Source: Pseudomonas sp. efr-133-TYG-5
Lineage (GTDB): Bacteria; Pseudomonadota; Gammaproteobacteria; Pseudomonadales; Pseudomonadaceae
Length of the DNA: 64,000 bases
NCBI RefSeq assembly: GCF_030209175.1
Contig: NZ_JARVSM010000005.1
Span: 62,001 to 126,000 of the forward strand
Reading direction: 5' to 3'
In this document: positions 62,095 to 64,000 of the stretch, piece after piece
Numbering within the stretch: the first letter of the stretch is position 1
How the letters are laid out: each line of letters opens with the position of its first letter
Translations under genes and position numbers: made by a program
The notes under the pieces: model-generated
Database searches by the model: none
What the model saw: only the letters and a program-made list of their open reading frames with translations
What the model was told of the DNA's origin: nothing

Positions 62095-64000
62095 TTACTT
62101 ACCGAGCGGAATCTTCGGCGCCCAGGTCAGCCACTCATCCTCGAACTTGTCGAACAGGGCAAAGGTCTGCTCCGGCCGTGCCGGACTGCCCATGCGCTCG
62201 CCATCCGGTGTAGCGAAGGCGATGCCGCCCTGGATCAGCGTCTCCAGCGATTCGGTGCGCACCGTCACGCCTTTGAACAAACCGTAATCGAAACCGACAC
62301 CACTGGTGTTCCAGAACCGGCTGCCACTGCGCACCAGCGGCGCGTACTTCGGCTCGATCAAAATGTGCACCAGCACCCGATCCGCGGTTTGTCCCAGTTC
62401 ATAACCGGTGACTTTGCCGACGGTGATTTCGCGGTAGGTCACGGGCACACCCGGCTTCAGCGACCCGCGGCGGGCGGCGCTCAACACCAGGCTCAACCCA
62501 GCTTCCTGCTTGGTCACCTCAGGCGCATTGGCCAGGGCGACGAAGTTCTTCTGCGGGCCCTGACTCTTCGCTGCCGGCTGCACTTCGATGTATTGACCGG
62601 TCACCAGGGTTTCCAGGTTCGCCGTCTTGATCAGGCCCAGCTCCGGCTTCACCACCCAGAACTGAGTGCCGACACGGGCGATCTTTTCCGGCACCTCGGT
62701 GATCCGCGCGGTGAGGATTACCGACTGCAGATCGTCAGTCAGGTCAACGCTTTCGATCTTGCCGACATCCAGGCCCTTGAAGCGCACCGGCGTACCGCTG
62801 CGCAGACCGTCGGCGCGATCGACCTTGATCGTCACCAGCGTGCCCTTCTGGTTCGCCTCATCATGGTTGGCGAACAGCCGGAAACGCGGAATACGCTTCT
62901 GCAACGGCGCCTTGGCTTGCGGGGTTTCGAAGGCGATACCGCCGGCCATCAACGTCTGCAACGACTCACTCTTGACCTGTATTCCGCCCGTCAGGCCGCC
63001 GGTCAGGGTGACGCCACTGACGTTCCAGAAGCGCGTCGACGCGTTGACCAGATTCTCGTATTCCTTCTCGATGTGCACACCGATGATCAATTGCTTTTGG
63101 GTCTTGGAGAACTGATAGCTCTGCACCGAGCCGACCTTGACCTGCTTGTAGAGAATCGGGCTGCCGACATCGATCGAGCCGAGGGTGTCGGTGAACAGCA
63201 CCAGGTGCAGGCCCGGTGAGCGCAGGTCCAGCGGCGGCGCTTTCGGACGCGCCTCGAATTCGCGCTTCGGCGCCGCGCCCTTGTCACCCGGGCGCACAGC
63301 GATGTAGTTGCCTTTCACCAAGGCTTCCAGGCCGGTGATCCCGGCCAGGGAAATCGACGGTTTGACCACCCAGAACTGCGTGCCATCGACCAGGTAATCT
63401 TCGGCCAGTGGATCAAGGGTCAGCTCGGCGGTGGCACTGTTCAGATCCGGGTCGACCTTCAGCGCTTTCAGGTTGCCGACCTGGATGCCTTTGTACATCA
63501 CCGGGGTACGCCCGGCCTGCAGGCCCTCGAAGTCACTGAGTTTGACCTTTACGCGAATCCCGGCGGCAGCGGCGTCGAAGTCTTCGTACAGACGGAACGG
63601 CAGGCTCGGATCGGTGGGCGGACTGTCCTTGCGGTTCTCCGGCGTAGCGAAGGCAATCCCGCCGGCGACAATGCTGGCCAGGGATTCGCTGCGCACTTTC
63701 ACGCCGGACAGGTTGGCGTCGATGCTGATGCCGCTGGCGTTCCAGAAACGCGTGTGTTTGCGCACCAGTTTGGCGTACGTCGGTTCGATGAAGACTTTCA
63801 GTTCGACGGTGCTCTGGTCTTCCGACAGCAGGTAGCTTTTCACCTGGCCGACCTTGATCTGCTTGTAGAACACCGGGCTGCCACGATTCAGCGAACCGAG
63901 GCGATCAGCCTTGATGGTCAGGTGCAGACCAGGCTTGGAGTCCGACAGCGGCGGCTCCTCGGCCAGGGCCTTGAACTTGCGGGTCGGCTCGCCTTCGCCG
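62095..64000 (-). CDS. pqiB: MCE-domain intermembrane lipid transport protein (PqiB/LetB type), N-terminal part outside window
   Basis: At least 634 aa; the frame runs off the right end. Five MCE-type repeats are seen, each with a glycine-hydrophobic core: GSPVFYKQIKVGQVKSY, TPVMYKGIQVGNLKAL, SPILYKQVKVGSVQSY, TPVRFKGLDVGKIESV and VPVTYREITVGKVTGY. Stacked MCE rings form a tunnel for lipids between the two membranes. E. coli PqiB has three MCE domains and LetB seven, so this protein is intermediate or longer. A GTG near 63873 is not the start because the MCE fold continues upstream. PqiA should lie to the right. Confidence 0.9.
   Translation of the reverse strand, partial: GEGEPTRKFKALAEEPPLSDSKPGLHLTIKADRLGSLNRGSPVFYKQIKVGQVKSYLLSEDQSTVELKVFIEPTYAKLVRKHTRFWNASGISIDANLSGVKVRSESLASIVAGGIAFATPENRKDSPPTDPSLPFRLYEDFDAAAAGIRVKVKLSDFEGLQAGRTPVMYKGIQVGNLKALKVDPDLNSATAELTLDPLAEDYLVDGTQFWVVKPSISLAGITGLEALVKGNYIAVRPGDKGAAPKREFEARPKAPPLDLRSPGLHLVLFTDTLGSIDVGSPILYKQVKVGSVQSYQFSKTQKQLIIGVHIEKEYENLVNASTRFWNVSGVTLTGGLTGGIQVKSESLQTLMAGGIAFETPQAKAPLQKRIPRFRLFANHDEANQKGTLVTIKVDRADGLRSGTPVRFKGLDVGKIESVDLTDDLQSVILTARITEVPEKIARVGTQFWVVKPELGLIKTANLETLVTGQYIEVQPAAKSQGPQKNFVALANAPEVTKQEAGLSLVLSAARRGSLKPGVPVTYREITVGKVTGYELGQTADRVLVHILIEPKYAPLVRSGSRFWNTSGVGFDYGLFKGVTVRTESLETLIQGGIAFATPDGERMGSPARPEQTFALFDKFEDEWLTWAPKIPLGK

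Noticed and set aside
1..64000. Search for CRISPR arrays, prophage, insertion sequences or integrases
   Set aside because: No regularly spaced repeats, transposase or recombinase genes were seen; only REP-type repeats occur.

Overview
The window is a dense, roughly 62% GC stretch of a Pseudomonas chromosome, most likely the P. fluorescens group. Support comes from the gene order mqo, PA4642-like, PA4643-like, wbuC cupin, hpt, upp, uraA; from hemA-prfA-prmC-moeB-murI; from lolB-ispE-tRNAGln-prs-rplY-pth-ychF; from the Pseudomonas-type psi gene beside rimI; and from several fluorescens-type REP inverted repeats. No phage, transposase, integrase or CRISPR array is visible. Both ends cut a gene: a chemoreceptor at the left and an MCE-domain (PqiB/LetB-like) protein at the right.

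Layout. 1-5.97 kb: chemoreceptor C-terminus, YedK/HMCES-type DNA-crosslink protein, small zinc-ribbon and DUF2007 proteins, an acyltransferase, a YajG lipoprotein and small hypotheticals. 5.97-6.7 kb: a long gene-poor leader before mqo. 6.7-12.4 kb: mqo and the purine/pyrimidine salvage block. 12.5-24.3 kb: a probable light-response regulon. 24.4-30.1 kb: a YkgJ-type cysteine-cluster protein, pagL and the hemA-prfA-prmC-moeB-murI operon. 30.3-37.2 kb: TPR lipoprotein-lolB-ispE, tRNAGln, prs, rplY-pth-ychF. 37.4-50.5 kb: accessory metabolism and signalling (Fsr-like MFS, two chemoreceptors, tRNAMet, DUF2817 peptidase, ggt, DUF2975/HTH pair, flavin reductase, MHS transporter, AtoE-like transporter). 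50.6-56.9 kb: Tat-exported acid phosphatase, an unknown exported protein, a small SET-domain protein, carbonic anhydrase, an acidic protein, rimI and holD. 57.1-61.9 kb: the MksFEB condensin. 62.1 kb to the end: MCE protein.

The most interesting part is 12.5-24.3 kb. A MerR-family regulator of the LitR/CarH type (class II, lacking the visible cobalamin ligands) sits in a fully overlapping run: YbgA-like, merR, photolyase, NTF2-like, SDR, FAD oxidase, DUF1365, Cfa/UfaM-like methyltransferase, DUF2878. Two perfect TGTACA-N12-TGTACA direct repeats lie at its promoter. They match the consensus T(G/A)TACA-N12-TGTACA that I recall for P. putida PplR1. A third copy with one mismatch lies in the upstream divergent promoter. 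It joins to the same regulon a second pair of units: TIGR01777-hemH on one side, and a renalase-like flavoprotein with a TIGR02450 Trp-rich miniprotein on the other. The inferred theme is visible-light and singlet-oxygen defence: DNA repair, membrane-lipid modification (possibly furan fatty acids) and removal of the photosensitiser protoporphyrin by a ferrochelatase with an internal cysteine cluster. Parts of this regulon are known in P. putida; the hemH link and several small members look undescribed to me.

Other points: a psi (HolD) gene of the kind often mislabelled TonB, an MksBEF condensin without MksG, a bacterial SET-domain gene, a 137-nt MITE-like inverted repeat between rplY and pth, perfect palindromes in the hpt/upp divergent promoter, and a 735-nt region before mqo with a possible leader peptide.
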